IMG/VR virus record: IMGVR_UViG_3300042336_000327 | Location: 1 to 64,000 of that record | Reading direction: 5' to 3' (one strand) | DNA: 64,000 nucleotides | Source: a virus | Shown: positions 34,348 to 42,888 of the stretch, piece after piece | Layout: the number at the start of each line of letters is the position of its first letter | Position numbering within the stretch: position 1 is the first letter of the stretch | Notes under the pieces: model-generated | What the model saw: the letters and a program-made list of their open reading frames with translations, nothing else | Database searches by the model: none | What the model was told of the DNA's origin: nothing | Position numbers and translations under genes: made by a program

Positions 34348-36036
34348 ATGGCGAAACTTTTTGGTTTTTCGATTGAAGATTCAGAACAAAAATCCAAATC
34401 CATAGCATCCCCCGTCCCCCCTAATAATGAGGACGGGGTTGATTTCTATCTCCAATCTGGATTTTATGGTCAGTATGTTGATATAGAAGGGGTATATAGA
34501 ACTGAGTTTGATTTAATCAAAAGATATCGTGAAATGGCTTTACACCCAGAATGTGATAAAGCCATTGAAGATGTTGTAAATGAAGCAATCGTTAGCGATT
34601 TGTATGATTCCCCTGTAGAGATTGAACTTTCAAATTTGAATGCTAGTGATAGATTAAAATCTGCAATTAGAGAAGAGTTTAAATATATCAAAGAAATTTT
34701 AGACTTTGACAAAAAATGTCACGAAATTTTTAGAAATTGGTATGTTGATGGAAGAATTTTTTATCTAAAGGTTATTGATCTTAAAAATCCAACAGATGGC
34801 ATCAAGGAATTAAGATACATTGACCCACTAAAAATTAAGCACATTAGACAAGAAAAGAAAAGAGATCCAAATAAACTTCAAACTGCCAATCTTAATTATA
34901 CTAAAGAAAGTATTACTTATCCTGAAATCGAAGAGTATTTTGTATATACTCAAGATAGTATGAAAGGTCCTGGTGGATTTTCAGGATTCACTGGACAAAA
35001 AGGTACAATCAAAATTGCAAAAGATTCAATTACATATTGTACTTCTGGATTAATCGATAGAAATAAAAGTACAGTTCTTTCATATCTACATAAGGCAATC
35101 AAAGCACTCAATCAACTAAGAATGATTGAGGACTCTTTGGTTATCTATAGATTATCTCGTGCTCCAGAACGCAGAATTTTCTACATCGATGTTGGTAATC
35201 TTCCAAAGGTAAAGGCAGAGCAATACCTTAAAGATGTGATGATGCGTTATAGAAATAAAATGGTCTATGATGCAAATACAGGTGAGATTCGTGATGATAA
35301 AAAAATGATGTCCATGCTTGAAGACTTTTGGCTTCCAAGAAGAGAGGGTGGTCGTGGTACAGAAATCACAACTCTTCCTGGCGGGCAAAATCTTGGAGAA
35401 CTTTCTGACATTGAATATTTCCAAAAGAAATTGTATCGTTCATTAGGTGTTCCAGAATCAAGACTACCTGGCGGTGGGGATGGATTCAATCTTGGTCGTT
35501 CATCAGAGATTCTCAGAGATGAACTCAATTTCTCTAAATTTGTAGGAAGACTTAGAAAAAGATTTGCAAATTTATTCAATGATTTATTGAAGACGCAATT
35601 GATTCTCAAGAACATTATTGCAGCAGAAGATTGGGAAAAAATCAGTGATCATATTCAGTATGACTTTTTATATGATAATCAGTTTGCTGAACTTAAAGAA
35701 GCAGAACTTATTCAAAATAGACTTGGCATTCTTGCAACAGTAGAACCTTACATTGGTAAGTATTACTCAACAGAATATGTAAGAAAAAGAATTCTTCGCC
35801 AAACTGATTCTGAAATTATTGAGATTGATGAGCAAATTGAGGATGAAATTAAAAAAGGAATTCTTCCAGACCCATCTCAAGTTGATCCAATTACTGGAGA
35901 ACCTCTACCTCAACAACCTGCAGGTGGAGATCAAATAAATGGTCAAATGGGAGAAGTTCCAATTGAACCGCCAGCTCCAAGTGGTGATGCAACTGAAGCA
36001 GGGGTTTTACCAGAACCAAAAGGCGGGAAGATCTAA
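34348..36036 (+). CDS. 20: Portal vertex protein gp20
   Basis: 562 residues (T4: 524). Portal hallmarks are EGVYRTEFDLIKRYREMALH, PECDKAIEDVVNEAIV, YRLSRAPERRIFYIDVGNLP, ALNQLRMIEDSLVIYR and FWLPRREGGRGTEITTLPGG. Twelve copies form the ring at one capsid vertex through which gp17 packs DNA and to which the neck attaches. The C-terminus is a Pro/Gly/Glu-rich tail. The next genes are the prohead core cluster in T4 order. Confidence 0.97.
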   Translation: MAKLFGFSIEDSEQKSKSIASPVPPNNEDGVDFYLQSGFYGQYVDIEGVYRTEFDLIKRYREMALHPECDKAIEDVVNEAIVSDLYDSPVEIELSNLNASDRLKSAIREEFKYIKEILDFDKKCHEIFRNWYVDGRIFYLKVIDLKNPTDGIKELRYIDPLKIKHIRQEKKRDPNKLQTANLNYTKESITYPEIEEYFVYTQDSMKGPGGFSGFTGQKGTIKIAKDSITYCTSGLIDRNKSTVLSYLHKAIKALNQLRMIEDSLVIYRLSRAPERRIFYIDVGNLPKVKAEQYLKDVMMRYRNKMVYDANTGEIRDDKKMMSMLEDFWLPRREGGRGTEITTLPGGQNLGELSDIEYFQKKLYRSLGVPESRLPGGGDGFNLGRSSEILRDELNFSKFVGRLRKRFANLFNDLLKTQLILKNIIAAEDWEKISDHIQYDFLYDNQFAELKEAELIQNRLGILATVEPYIGKYYSTEYVRKRILRQTDSEIIEIDEQIEDEIKKGILPDPSQVDPITGEPLPQQPAGGDQINGQMGEVPIEPPAPSGDATEAGVLPEPKGGKI

Positions 36037-36038
36037 AA

Positions 36039-36046
36039 TATAAATA
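36039..36046 (+). promoter_or_regulatory. T4-type late promoter, perfect TATAAATA
   Basis: TATAAATA begins three bases after the gp20 stop and ends 22 bases before the ATG at 36069. It matches the late consensus exactly and would drive the prohead core and protease genes. Confidence 0.75.
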
Positions 36047-36068
36047 ATCATATTACTATATTAAAAAA

Positions 36069-36242
36069 ATGGAAGACCTTATTAACATGGTAGTGTCTGA
36101 TGCTTCCCCCTCAGATATTTCAGCACAAATTAAAGATGCACTTTTTGCAAAAGCTGGGGAAAAGATTGAAGCACTTCGCCCAGAAGTAGCTAACTCTTTA
36201 TTCAGTATGGAAGAAGTAGATTCAGAAGAGGAAAAAGCATAA
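36069..36242 (+). CDS. 67: Small prohead core protein, gp67-like
   Basis: A 57-residue gene starting MEDLINMVVSDASPSD, with IKDALFAKAGEKIEALRPEV and a Glu-rich tail (EEVDSEEEKA). The plan of MEDLI, a helix ending in EALRPEVANSLF, and an acidic end corresponds to T4 gp67, the short acidic core protein encoded between genes 20 and 21. Its position between portal and protease matches. The stop overlaps the next ATG by one base. Assignment rests on order, charge and N-terminal pattern, since the protein is short. Confidence 0.65.
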   Translation: MEDLINMVVSDASPSDISAQIKDALFAKAGEKIEALRPEVANSLFSMEEVDSEEEKA

Positions 36243-36505
36243 TGCTTACCAAAATCGTTGCAACAGAAGTAACAACACCAACGACAGCAGGGGCTGCATC
36301 AAGTATCAGTGATGCAACTTGCGTTCGTTTGTATAACAATACTGCAGGAATTGTGACAGTTGGAATTAGTACCTTAGTTGGTGCTGCATCAACAAATTAT
36401 TTTGCAATGCCAGGGGGATCTGTTGAGTTTTTAGCAAAACCACCTTCTGATGTTATTTGGTCTAGCAGTGCAATTAAAGCAAATAAAGTAGCATTTACAA
36501 ACTAA
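36242..36505 (+). CDS. Small beta-rich hypothetical protein between gp67-like and gp21
   Basis: 87 residues beginning MLTKIVATEVTTPTTAG, with VRLYNNTAGIVTVGIST, NYFAMPGGSVEFLAKPPSDV and IKANKVAFTN. The pattern looks like a compact beta sandwich or a virion decoration protein. It occupies the place of T4 gene 68, but T4 gp68 is a helical core protein and I see no resemblance. TAATG coupling with its upstream neighbour and a one-base gap to gp21 place it in the head-assembly operon. Confidence 0.65.
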   Translation: MLTKIVATEVTTPTTAGAASSISDATCVRLYNNTAGIVTVGISTLVGAASTNYFAMPGGSVEFLAKPPSDVIWSSSAIKANKVAFTN

Positions 36506-36506
36506 A

Positions 36507-37157
36507 ATGAAACTCATCACAGAAGAAGTACAACAGGTAAAATTCATCACCGAAGGAAAAGGTGCTGAAAAGAAAATGTATATTGAGGGTATTTTCCTTC
36601 AAGGTGATATTTGCAATCGCAATGGAAGAATGTATCCAATGGCAACTCTTTCAAGAGAAGTCGAAAGATATAATGAAGCCTTTGTTGCTAAAGGTCGTGC
36701 TTTAGGAGAACTTGGCCATCCTGATGGTCCTACCGTCAATCTTGACCGTGTTTCTCATAAGATTGTTTCTCTTGAGCAAAAGGGAACTAATTTTATTGGT
36801 AAGGCACAACTCCTAGAAACTCCAATGGGTAAGATTGCAAAGTCCCTCATTGGTGAAGGTGTTTGTCTCGGCGTTTCTTCTCGTGGTGTTGGTTCATTAA
36901 AAATGACCAACGAAGGTCACAAAATTGTTGGCGAAGATTTCATGCTTGCAACTGCGGCAGATATCGTTGCCGACCCTTCTGCTCCTGATGCTTTTGTTCA
37001 GGGAATTATGGAAGGTAAAGAGTGGGTTTGGGAAGGTGGAATTCTTCGTGAAAGACTTGCCGAACAAACTCAGAAAAGAATCAACACTCTTGTTGATGAA
37101 AAAAGACTCCAGGAAAACAAAATTGAATTGTTCCAGGAATTTCTTTCAAATCTATAA
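36507..37157 (+). CDS. 21: Prohead core scaffold protease gp21
   Basis: 216 residues (T4: 212). The serine-protease-like fold of MEROPS family S77 shows the catalytic His in GELGHPDGP (H71) and the Ser in GVSSRGVGS (S124/S125). The N-terminus MKLITEEVQQVKFITEGKG is typical. It cleaves the scaffold, gp23 and internal proteins after (I/L)-x-E during prohead maturation. Its presence explains the targeting signals seen on several other genes here. gp22 follows behind its own late promoter. Confidence 0.95.
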   Translation: MKLITEEVQQVKFITEGKGAEKKMYIEGIFLQGDICNRNGRMYPMATLSREVERYNEAFVAKGRALGELGHPDGPTVNLDRVSHKIVSLEQKGTNFIGKAQLLETPMGKIAKSLIGEGVCLGVSSRGVGSLKMTNEGHKIVGEDFMLATAADIVADPSAPDAFVQGIMEGKEWVWEGGILRERLAEQTQKRINTLVDEKRLQENKIELFQEFLSNL

Positions 37158-37159
37158 TT

Positions 37160-37167
37160 TATAAATA
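37160..37167 (+). promoter_or_regulatory. T4-type late promoter, perfect TATAAATA
   Basis: TATAAATA starts three bases after the gp21 stop, inside TTATAAATAAATATAG, 30 bases before the gp22 ATG. The exact match and placement before the scaffold/major capsid genes support strong late expression. Confidence 0.75.
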
Positions 37168-37197
37168 AATATAGATTATATCCAAATATCTAAACAA

Positions 37198-38304
37198 ATG
37201 TCCGTTGGTAGCAATTTACAAGAAATGGAAAACGTAGTAACCAAAGGAGCCGCCCCCGCCGAACCAATGCCAAAGCTAACCACAGGTATTGCACCTGGGC
37301 AAACTGGCAATTGGGAAGATTTAGGTGGCCCTACCCCAGATAACTATCGTGCAGACGACGATTCAGCAAAACTTGCTGAACCAAGAGTCAAAACTGTTCA
37401 TGATATCGTTAATCGTGGTGCTAAGCCTGCTGAGCCTATGAAGGCGATGAAGGAAGAAGCAGAAGATGAGGAAGATGCTGAAGTAGTTGAAGCAGAAGCA
37501 GAAACCGAAGTCGAAGCTGAAGGTGAGTCTGAAGAGGCTGCTGAAGAAGTTGTTGAAGAAGAAACCGAAGAAGAGTATGACATTGAAGAGGATGTCAATG
37601 CCCTTCTTGCTGGTGAAGAGCTTTCTGAGGAATTCCAAGAGAAAGCACGTACAATCTTCGAAGCTGCAATCAAGGCAAAAGTTGCCACGGTCAAAGAAGA
37701 GATGCAAGCAGCATATGAAGCTGCTATCGTAGAAGAGATCGAAGAAATCAAAGTATCACTCACTGAAAGAGTTGATGCTTACCTAGAGTATGTTGCTGAC
37801 GAGTGGATTAAAGAAAATCAACTCGCAGTTGAGCACGGTCTGAAGACCGAAATGACTGAATCATTCCTCACTGGAATGAAGAGTCTTTTTGAAGATCATT
37901 ATGTAACAATCCCTGAAGATAAATATGATGTTTTAGAGAGTATGGTAGATAAACTAGATGAAATGGAGTCTAAACTCAACGAGCAAATCGAAAAGAATGT
38001 TGCTCTTAATAGAAGATTAGCCGAGTCAGTTGCTGATGTAATCTTTGCAGATGTCGCTGAAGGTCTTGCACTTTCTCAGAAGGACAAGCTCGCTTCTCTT
38101 GCCGAAAATGTTGAGTTTGATAGTGAAGATACCTATCGTGAGAAACTAGTAACCCTGAGGGAATCATACTTCCCATCAAATGCTGGTGCTCAAAAAGACG
38201 ATTCTGACCACATTACTGAAGAAACCATTACTGAAGAGACTCAATCAGTTTCGACAATGATGGAAGCTTATCTTCAGACTCTTGGTAGAGTCGCTAAAAA
38301 GTGA
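37198..38304 (+). CDS. 22: Prohead core scaffold protein gp22
   Basis: 368 residues (T4: 269). The hallmark is an extreme Glu/Ala-rich stretch at about residues 85-131 followed by long helices (EEFQEKARTIFEAAIKAKV; VEEIEEIKVSLTERVDAYLE; YVADEWIKENQLAVEHGLKT). The N-terminal 75 residues carry repeated GAAPAEPM/GAKPAEPM units. It forms the core around which gp23 assembles and is then degraded by gp21. Placement between 21 and 23 confirms it. Confidence 0.94.
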   Translation: MSVGSNLQEMENVVTKGAAPAEPMPKLTTGIAPGQTGNWEDLGGPTPDNYRADDDSAKLAEPRVKTVHDIVNRGAKPAEPMKAMKEEAEDEEDAEVVEAEAETEVEAEGESEEAAEEVVEEETEEEYDIEEDVNALLAGEELSEEFQEKARTIFEAAIKAKVATVKEEMQAAYEAAIVEEIEEIKVSLTERVDAYLEYVADEWIKENQLAVEHGLKTEMTESFLTGMKSLFEDHYVTIPEDKYDVLESMVDKLDEMESKLNEQIEKNVALNRRLAESVADVIFADVAEGLALSQKDKLASLAENVEFDSEDTYREKLVTLRESYFPSNAGAQKDDSDHITEETITEETQSVSTMMEAYLQTLGRVAKK

Positions 38305-38353
38305 TTTTTAGATAATACCAGTCAAACTTAAACTTCAAAAGAGGTAAACCCCC

Positions 38354-39775
38354 ATGCAAATGTTCAATGCAGAACAATTGCAGGAGAAGTGGAGTCCAGT
38401 TCTCGATTACGAAGGTCTTGATCCAATCAAAGATTCTCATCGTAGAGCTGTTACCGCTATCCTGCTAGAGAACCAAGAGACCGCTCTCCGCGAAGAGCGT
38501 CAGTTTCTCTATGAAGCTCCAACCGTAAACACCTTCTCAAGCACTGGTAATGCTGGTTTTGGTGGTGCTGCTTCTTCACCTGTCGCAGGTTTCGACCCTG
38601 TTCTGATCTCCCTAATCAGACGTTCAATGCCTAACCTGGTCGCTTATGACCTCGCAGGCGTTCAACCAATGAACGGTCCTACTGGACTCATCTTCGCAAT
38701 GCGTTCCAAGTACGGAACCATGGATGCTGCTGCTAACGGCGAAGCATTCTTCGACGAAGCAAATACCGCATATTCAGGTCAGAACGACGGATTCGATCTT
38801 GAGTCTGGTCTTTATGTTGCTGGTTCTGACGGTGCTTCCGTTGGTTTCGGTACTACCGCTGGTCACGCAAGTGCTGCTAACCCAGGTCTCCTGAACCCAG
38901 AAGGTTCACAAACCGCTACTACATATCCTGTTGGTCAGGGTATGCGTACCGATTATGCAGAAGACCTAGGTGATGGCTCTGGCGACCAGTTCAACCAGAT
39001 GGCATTCTCGATCGAGAAAGTCACCGTTACCGCTAAGTCAAGAGCTCTGAAAGCTGAGTACTCACTAGAACTCGCTCAAGACCTCAAGGCAATCCACGGT
39101 CTGAATGCTGAGGCTGAATTAGCAAACATTCTCTCAACTGAGATTCTTGCTGAAATCAACCGCGAAGTTATTCGTACCATCTACAAGATTGCTGAGTCTG
39201 GTGCTGCTGTTAATACTGCAACCGCTGGTACTTTCGACCTCGACGTTGACTCCAACGGTCGTTGGTCAGTTGAGAAGTTCAAGGGTCTGATCTTCCAGAT
39301 CGAGCGTGATGCAAACGCTATCGCCCAGAGAACTCGTCGTGGCAAGGGTAACATGATCCTCTGCTCTGCTGACGTTGCTTCGGCACTCACCATGGCAGGT
39401 GTTCTTGATTACACCCCTGCACTCAACGCTAACCTCAACGTTGATGACACTGGTAACACCTTCGCTGGTGTTCTCCAAGGCAAGTATCGTGTATATATTG
39501 ACCCATATTCGGCAAACGTATCTGCTAACCAGTACTACGTTGTCGGTTATAAGGGTTCTTCACCTTACGATGCTGGTCTGTTCTATTGCCCATATGTTCC
39601 TCTCCAAATGGTACGTGCCGTTGGTGAGAACACCTTCCAGCCTAAGATTGGCTTTAAGACCCGTTATGGTCTAGTTGCCAACCCATTCGCTGAGGGAACC
39701 ACTGCGGGTCTAGGACGCCTCAAGGCAAACGCAAACCGTTACTACAGAAGAGTAAAGGTAACCAACCTAATGTGA
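38354..39775 (+). CDS. 23: Major capsid protein gp23
   Basis: 473 residues (T4: 521). The N-terminus MQMFNAEQLQEKWSPVLDYE, then SLIRRSMPNLVAYDLAGVQP and GPTGLIFAMRSKYG, is standard gp23. L52-Y53-E54 before APTVNTF fits the gp21 cleavage rule, so the mature protein probably begins at A55. The coding DNA is rich in C-ending codons (ACC, AAC, TTC, CTC) compared with the tail genes, as expected for the most abundant virion protein. A strong terminator follows. Confidence 0.97.
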   Translation: MQMFNAEQLQEKWSPVLDYEGLDPIKDSHRRAVTAILLENQETALREERQFLYEAPTVNTFSSTGNAGFGGAASSPVAGFDPVLISLIRRSMPNLVAYDLAGVQPMNGPTGLIFAMRSKYGTMDAAANGEAFFDEANTAYSGQNDGFDLESGLYVAGSDGASVGFGTTAGHASAANPGLLNPEGSQTATTYPVGQGMRTDYAEDLGDGSGDQFNQMAFSIEKVTVTAKSRALKAEYSLELAQDLKAIHGLNAEAELANILSTEILAEINREVIRTIYKIAESGAAVNTATAGTFDLDVDSNGRWSVEKFKGLIFQIERDANAIAQRTRRGKGNMILCSADVASALTMAGVLDYTPALNANLNVDDTGNTFAGVLQGKYRVYIDPYSANVSANQYYVVGYKGSSPYDAGLFYCPYVPLQMVRAVGENTFQPKIGFKTRYGLVANPFAEGTTAGLGRLKANANRYYRRVKVTNLM

Positions 39776-39795
39776 TCTCGATTCACATATCACTC

Positions 39796-39821
39796 AGAGG
39801 GTCGCAAGACCCTCTTTTTTT
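39796..39821 (+). terminator. Strong intrinsic terminator after gp23
   Basis: AGAGGGTC, tetraloop GCAA, GACCCTCT forms a perfect 8-bp stem followed by a T-run. It ends the capsid transcript before the recombination genes. Confidence 0.92.
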
Positions 39822-39822
39822 A

Positions 39823-39830
39823 TCTAAATA
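39823..39830 (+). promoter_or_regulatory. Possible late promoter variant, TCTAAATA
   Basis: TCTAAATA within CTAAATAAAAATAAAA lies just after the gp23 terminator and 13 bases before the next ATG. The same long string recurs at 57086. One mismatch and short spacing make it tentative. Confidence 0.35.
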
Positions 39831-39843
39831 AAAATAAAACACA

Positions 39844-40389
39844 ATGGCATCACCTTTTGCTAAACAAATTTCGAATAGGAATTTTTTATCGCCAATTGGA
39901 TTTAAATTTTCATTAGCAAAATATCCAAAGGTTGATTTCTTTTCGTCTTCCGCAAATATCCCAGAAATTAGCTTAGCAACTGCAATACAACCATCATACC
40001 TAAAAAATATTGATATTCCAGGGGAAAAATTAACATACGGAGATCTTCGTTTATCATTTATAGTTGATGAAAATCTAGAAAATTATTCTTCTGTACATAA
40101 TTGGTTAACTGGAATCGGATTTCCAGAATCCACAAGTCAATATAAAGAACTGACAACAAATGAAGATGATATAAGAGATCCAAATCTTGTTTTCAGTGAT
40201 GGTTCTCTTCATATTTTAAATAGCAACTTTAGAGATATTGCTATAATTAAATTTAAAGATTTATACCCAGTGTCTTTAAGTTCTTTGACTTTTGATGCGA
40301 AGGAACAGGACTATTCCTACTTTACAGCAGATGCCACTTTCAAGTATACTGTCTATAATATCCTGGATAAAAACGGCAAACCCCTATGA
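39844..40389 (+). CDS. Tail-tube-family protein, probable tail completion protein gp3
   Basis: 181 residues with the plan seen in T4-like tube and tail-terminator proteins: SPIGFKFSLAKYPKVDFFSS, then IPEISLATAIQPSYLKNIDI and GEKLTYGDLRLSFIVDENLE, and a final TFKYTVYNIL. Cyanophages commonly carry a gp3-like tail completion gene at this place between gp23 and uvsY, which is why I prefer gp3, the protein that caps the tube and fixes its length. A gp19 paralogue is the alternative. It overlaps uvsY by four bases (ATGA). Confidence 0.65.
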   Translation: MASPFAKQISNRNFLSPIGFKFSLAKYPKVDFFSSSANIPEISLATAIQPSYLKNIDIPGEKLTYGDLRLSFIVDENLENYSSVHNWLTGIGFPESTSQYKELTTNEDDIRDPNLVFSDGSLHILNSNFRDIAIIKFKDLYPVSLSSLTFDAKEQDYSYFTADATFKYTVYNILDKNGKPL

Positions 40390-40817
40390 ATCTTGATGAA
40401 ATTCAGGAGATGTGGCAGAGAGATTCTGTCATCGACCCTGACAATTTACATGATGAGTCTTTAAAAATACCGCAACTTCATGCTAAGTATTATACAATCT
40501 ACAACACAATTACTTTATTGCGTGAAAGGGCAAGGGAGACTTATAACAGAGTTAAATTAGAACGTCATAATTACTACACAGGAAAGGCACCTATAGAGGT
40601 GTATGAAGAAGAACCCTTTCCATATAAAGTTAGGGACAAAGAGGCATTACAGAGGCATATGGATGGCGATGAAAAACTTTCTAAGGTAGAACTCAAGATA
40701 AGATACTATGACATTATGTTGAAGTTTCTTGAGGAAGTTATCAAGACAATTTCTAATCGCACATATCAAATCAAAAATGCTATTGAATGGCATAGGTTCC
40801 AAGCGGGGTTCAATTGA
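40386..40817 (+). CDS. uvsY: Recombination mediator UvsY
   Basis: 143 residues (T4: 137). MNLDEIQEMWQRDSVIDPDN, then LHDESLKIPQLHAKYYTIYN, is the conserved UvsY start; the rest is helical (KVELKIRYYDIMLKFLEEVI, TYQIKNAIEWHRFQAG). UvsY forms hexamers that load UvsX onto gp32-coated single-stranded DNA. It overlaps the preceding gene by four bases and its stop lies inside a terminator stem. Confidence 0.94.
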   Translation: MNLDEIQEMWQRDSVIDPDNLHDESLKIPQLHAKYYTIYNTITLLRERARETYNRVKLERHNYYTGKAPIEVYEEEPFPYKVRDKEALQRHMDGDEKLSKVELKIRYYDIMLKFLEEVIKTISNRTYQIKNAIEWHRFQAGFN

Positions 40818-40828
40818 CCCCCTTTTTT
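40805..40828 (+). terminator. Intrinsic terminator overlapping the uvsY stop
   Basis: GGGGTT, loop CAATT, GACCCC followed by CTTTTTT. The TGA of uvsY is part of the loop and stem, so the terminator is embedded in the gene end. Confidence 0.8.
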
Positions 40829-40833
40829 ATGTC

Positions 40834-40841
40834 AATAAATA
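40834..40841 (+). promoter_or_regulatory. Possible late promoter variant, AATAAATA
   Basis: AATAAATA lies between the uvsY terminator and the uvsW ATG, 21 bases upstream. In T4, uvsW is a late gene, which fits. A TGATATGAA sequence at 40851-40859 could serve as an extended -10 instead. Confidence 0.4.
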
Positions 40842-40862
40842 TTTTTGTATTGATATGAACTT

Positions 40863-42326
40863 ATGTCACACTTGGTTATATCGAAAAAGAATGAGGTATA
40901 TCTTCAGATAAAAGCAGAACCACACGTCTATTATGAACTTGCGGATCAGTTCACATTTGATGTGCCTGGAGCAAAATTCATGCCTCAGTTTCGCAATAGA
41001 CACTGGGACGGAAAGATACGTTTATTCAATACACAGACGGGCGAAATCTATGTCGGTCTATTAGATAAACTTACCCGTTTCTGTGAAACTCATGAATACA
41101 CTTATGAGTTTACAAACAATAAGTTTTATGGTCTTCCTTTTGAAGTCAATGATATGATCTCAAAAGAGGGAGTCAAGGATTATATGACTTCTATTTGCAA
41201 GTATGCTCCCCGCGAATACCAAGTTGAGGGAGTATACGACGCTTTAAAACATAATCGAAAGTTGTTGATATCTCCAACTGCCTCTGGAAAGTCGTTGATG
41301 ATATATTCGATTGTGAGATATTACGTTGAGAAAGGACAAAATACTCTGATAGTCGTGCCGACGACATCCCTTGTAGAGCAGATGTATAAAGACTTTGCAG
41401 ATTATGGGTGGGATGTGGGTTCATATTGCCACAAGATTTATGCAGGTAAAGAAAGAGAAACAGACTCTCAGGTAATCATTACGACCTGGCAGTCCATCTA
41501 CAAACTTCCCCGACAATATTTCTCAAGATTTAATGTGGTCGTTGGAGATGAAGCACACCAGTTTAAATCAAAGTCATTAGTATCTATAATGACAAAACTT
41601 TCAGATGCAAAATATCGTTACGGTTTTACAGGAACCCTAGACGGCACACAAACACATAAGTGGGTTTTAGAAGGTTTATTTGGTCCTTCATACAAAATCA
41701 TCAGAACAGAGGAACTGATGCAGAAGGGTCACGTTGCCAAACTGGATATTAATATTCTTCTATTGAAACATCCACCAAATAAGTTTGAAAACTTTGAAGA
41801 AGAAGTTCAGTATATTATCAACCATGAAAAGCGCAATAAGTTTATAAGAAACCTTGCCATTGATCTTAAAGGTAATACTTTAATTCTATTTTCAAGAGTA
41901 GAGGGTCATGGACAACCTTTGTACGAACTCATAAATAGTAGCACAGTTGAAGAACGTCATGTCTTCTTTGTTCATGGCGGTGTAGATACTGAGGACCGAG
42001 AAAAAGTCAGAGAAATTACTGAAAAAGAAAACAATGCAATAATAGTTGCTTCTTACGGGACTTTTTCTACTGGTATTAACATAAGAAATCTACATAATGT
42101 CATCTTTGCTTCCCCTAGTAAATCAAGAATCAGAAACCTCCAATCAATCGGAAGAGTCCTAAGAAAAGGTGACAATAAAACAAAGGCAACTCTATATGAC
42201 ATTGCCGATGATATTAGTTACAAGTCAAGAAAAAATTATACACTCAATCATCTAATAGAAAGAATCAAAGTTTATAACGAAGAAAACTTTAATTATGATA
42301 TTGTAAACATACCGCTTAAAAACTAA
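40863..42326 (+). CDS. uvsW: UvsW-type ATP-dependent helicase
   Basis: 487 residues, SF2 family. Walker A SPTASGKS at residues 137-144, DEAH box in VVGDEAHQFKSKS, motif III FTGTLDG, and motif VI QSIGRVLRKGDNK are all visible; the N-terminal double-stranded-DNA-binding domain covers about residues 1-110. UvsW unwinds branched DNA and R-loops, and in T4 helps switch from origin to recombination-dependent replication. Its stop overlaps the next ATG by one base. Confidence 0.95.
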   Translation: MSHLVISKKNEVYLQIKAEPHVYYELADQFTFDVPGAKFMPQFRNRHWDGKIRLFNTQTGEIYVGLLDKLTRFCETHEYTYEFTNNKFYGLPFEVNDMISKEGVKDYMTSICKYAPREYQVEGVYDALKHNRKLLISPTASGKSLMIYSIVRYYVEKGQNTLIVVPTTSLVEQMYKDFADYGWDVGSYCHKIYAGKERETDSQVIITTWQSIYKLPRQYFSRFNVVVGDEAHQFKSKSLVSIMTKLSDAKYRYGFTGTLDGTQTHKWVLEGLFGPSYKIIRTEELMQKGHVAKLDINILLLKHPPNKFENFEEEVQYIINHEKRNKFIRNLAIDLKGNTLILFSRVEGHGQPLYELINSSTVEERHVFFVHGGVDTEDREKVREITEKENNAIIVASYGTFSTGINIRNLHNVIFASPSKSRIRNLQSIGRVLRKGDNKTKATLYDIADDISYKSRKNYTLNHLIERIKVYNEENFNYDIVNIPLKN

Positions 42327-42739
42327 TGGGAGAAGAGTTTTATTGTGTTATTAAATTAGTTTCTGGAGAAGAAATTCTTTCACTAATTTCCATTGATGAA
42401 AACGATGGAGATCCCATCATAGTCGCACAAAATCCACTAAGTTTTAAAATCGTTCATAGTCCCCATGGTTCATTTATCAAAGTTAAACCATGGATGGAAT
42501 TGACAGATGATGATGTATTTCTAATCAAATATGATAAGGTCATTACAATGACTGAAACAAGAGATAAAAAGATGATAGATATCTATAATGATTATATTGA
42601 TGATGATAGTATTGATGTCTATAAACCTTCTGGTCAAGTAGGAGTATCAACAGACATGGGATATGTCTCTACTGTCGATGAAGCCCGTAAGAAACTTGAA
42701 AAACTCTTTAATCAAAATAAGGAATCTAAAGATCTTTAA
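42326..42739 (+). CDS. Sm-like (LSm-type) small phage protein, copy 1
   Basis: 137 residues. CVIKLVSGEEILSLISIDEN followed by QNPLSFKIV and then IKVKPWMELTDDDVFLIKYD is the short curved-sheet pattern of Sm-like proteins; a structure of an Sm-like protein of probable cyanophage origin is known. The PW-LT-D block and closing V-T-(M/V) strand closely match the protein at 57380, making them paralogues. Sm proteins form rings that bind RNA, but no such role is shown here. It is coupled to uvsW by TAATG. An acidic tail follows the core. Confidence 0.7.
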   Translation: MGEEFYCVIKLVSGEEILSLISIDENDGDPIIVAQNPLSFKIVHSPHGSFIKVKPWMELTDDDVFLIKYDKVITMTETRDKKMIDIYNDYIDDDSIDVYKPSGQVGVSTDMGYVSTVDEARKKLEKLFNQNKESKDL

Positions 42740-42789
42740 TATTATTATCTTCAACCTTAACAAACGTAGTCTAGTCATATTTTTCTAAT

Positions 42790-42818
42790 TTGTCAAGACT
42801 CTGTGTTTGTGCTATAAT
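42790..42818 (+). promoter_or_regulatory. Sigma-70-type promoter with extended -10, upstream of gp55
   Basis: TTGTCA, a 17-base spacer, then TGC-TATAAT: near-perfect -35 and a perfect extended -10. It would allow host polymerase to transcribe the late sigma gene early. Confidence 0.88.
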
Positions 42819-42843
42819 TAAGAAAATTAATATTAGGATAAAG

Positions 42844-42888
42844 ATGACAAGCAATGCCAAAGAAGAAATCAGAACATTATGTGAATAA
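42844..42888 (+). CDS. Possible 14-residue leader peptide overlapping the gp55 start
   Basis: ATG at 42844 opens a 15-codon frame (MTSNAKEEIRTLCE). It has AGGA five bases upstream, a better ribosome site than the gp55 ATG ten bases further on. It ends inside gp55 in a different frame. This may be chance, or a translational control of gp55. Confidence 0.3.
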   Translation: MTSNAKEEIRTLCE

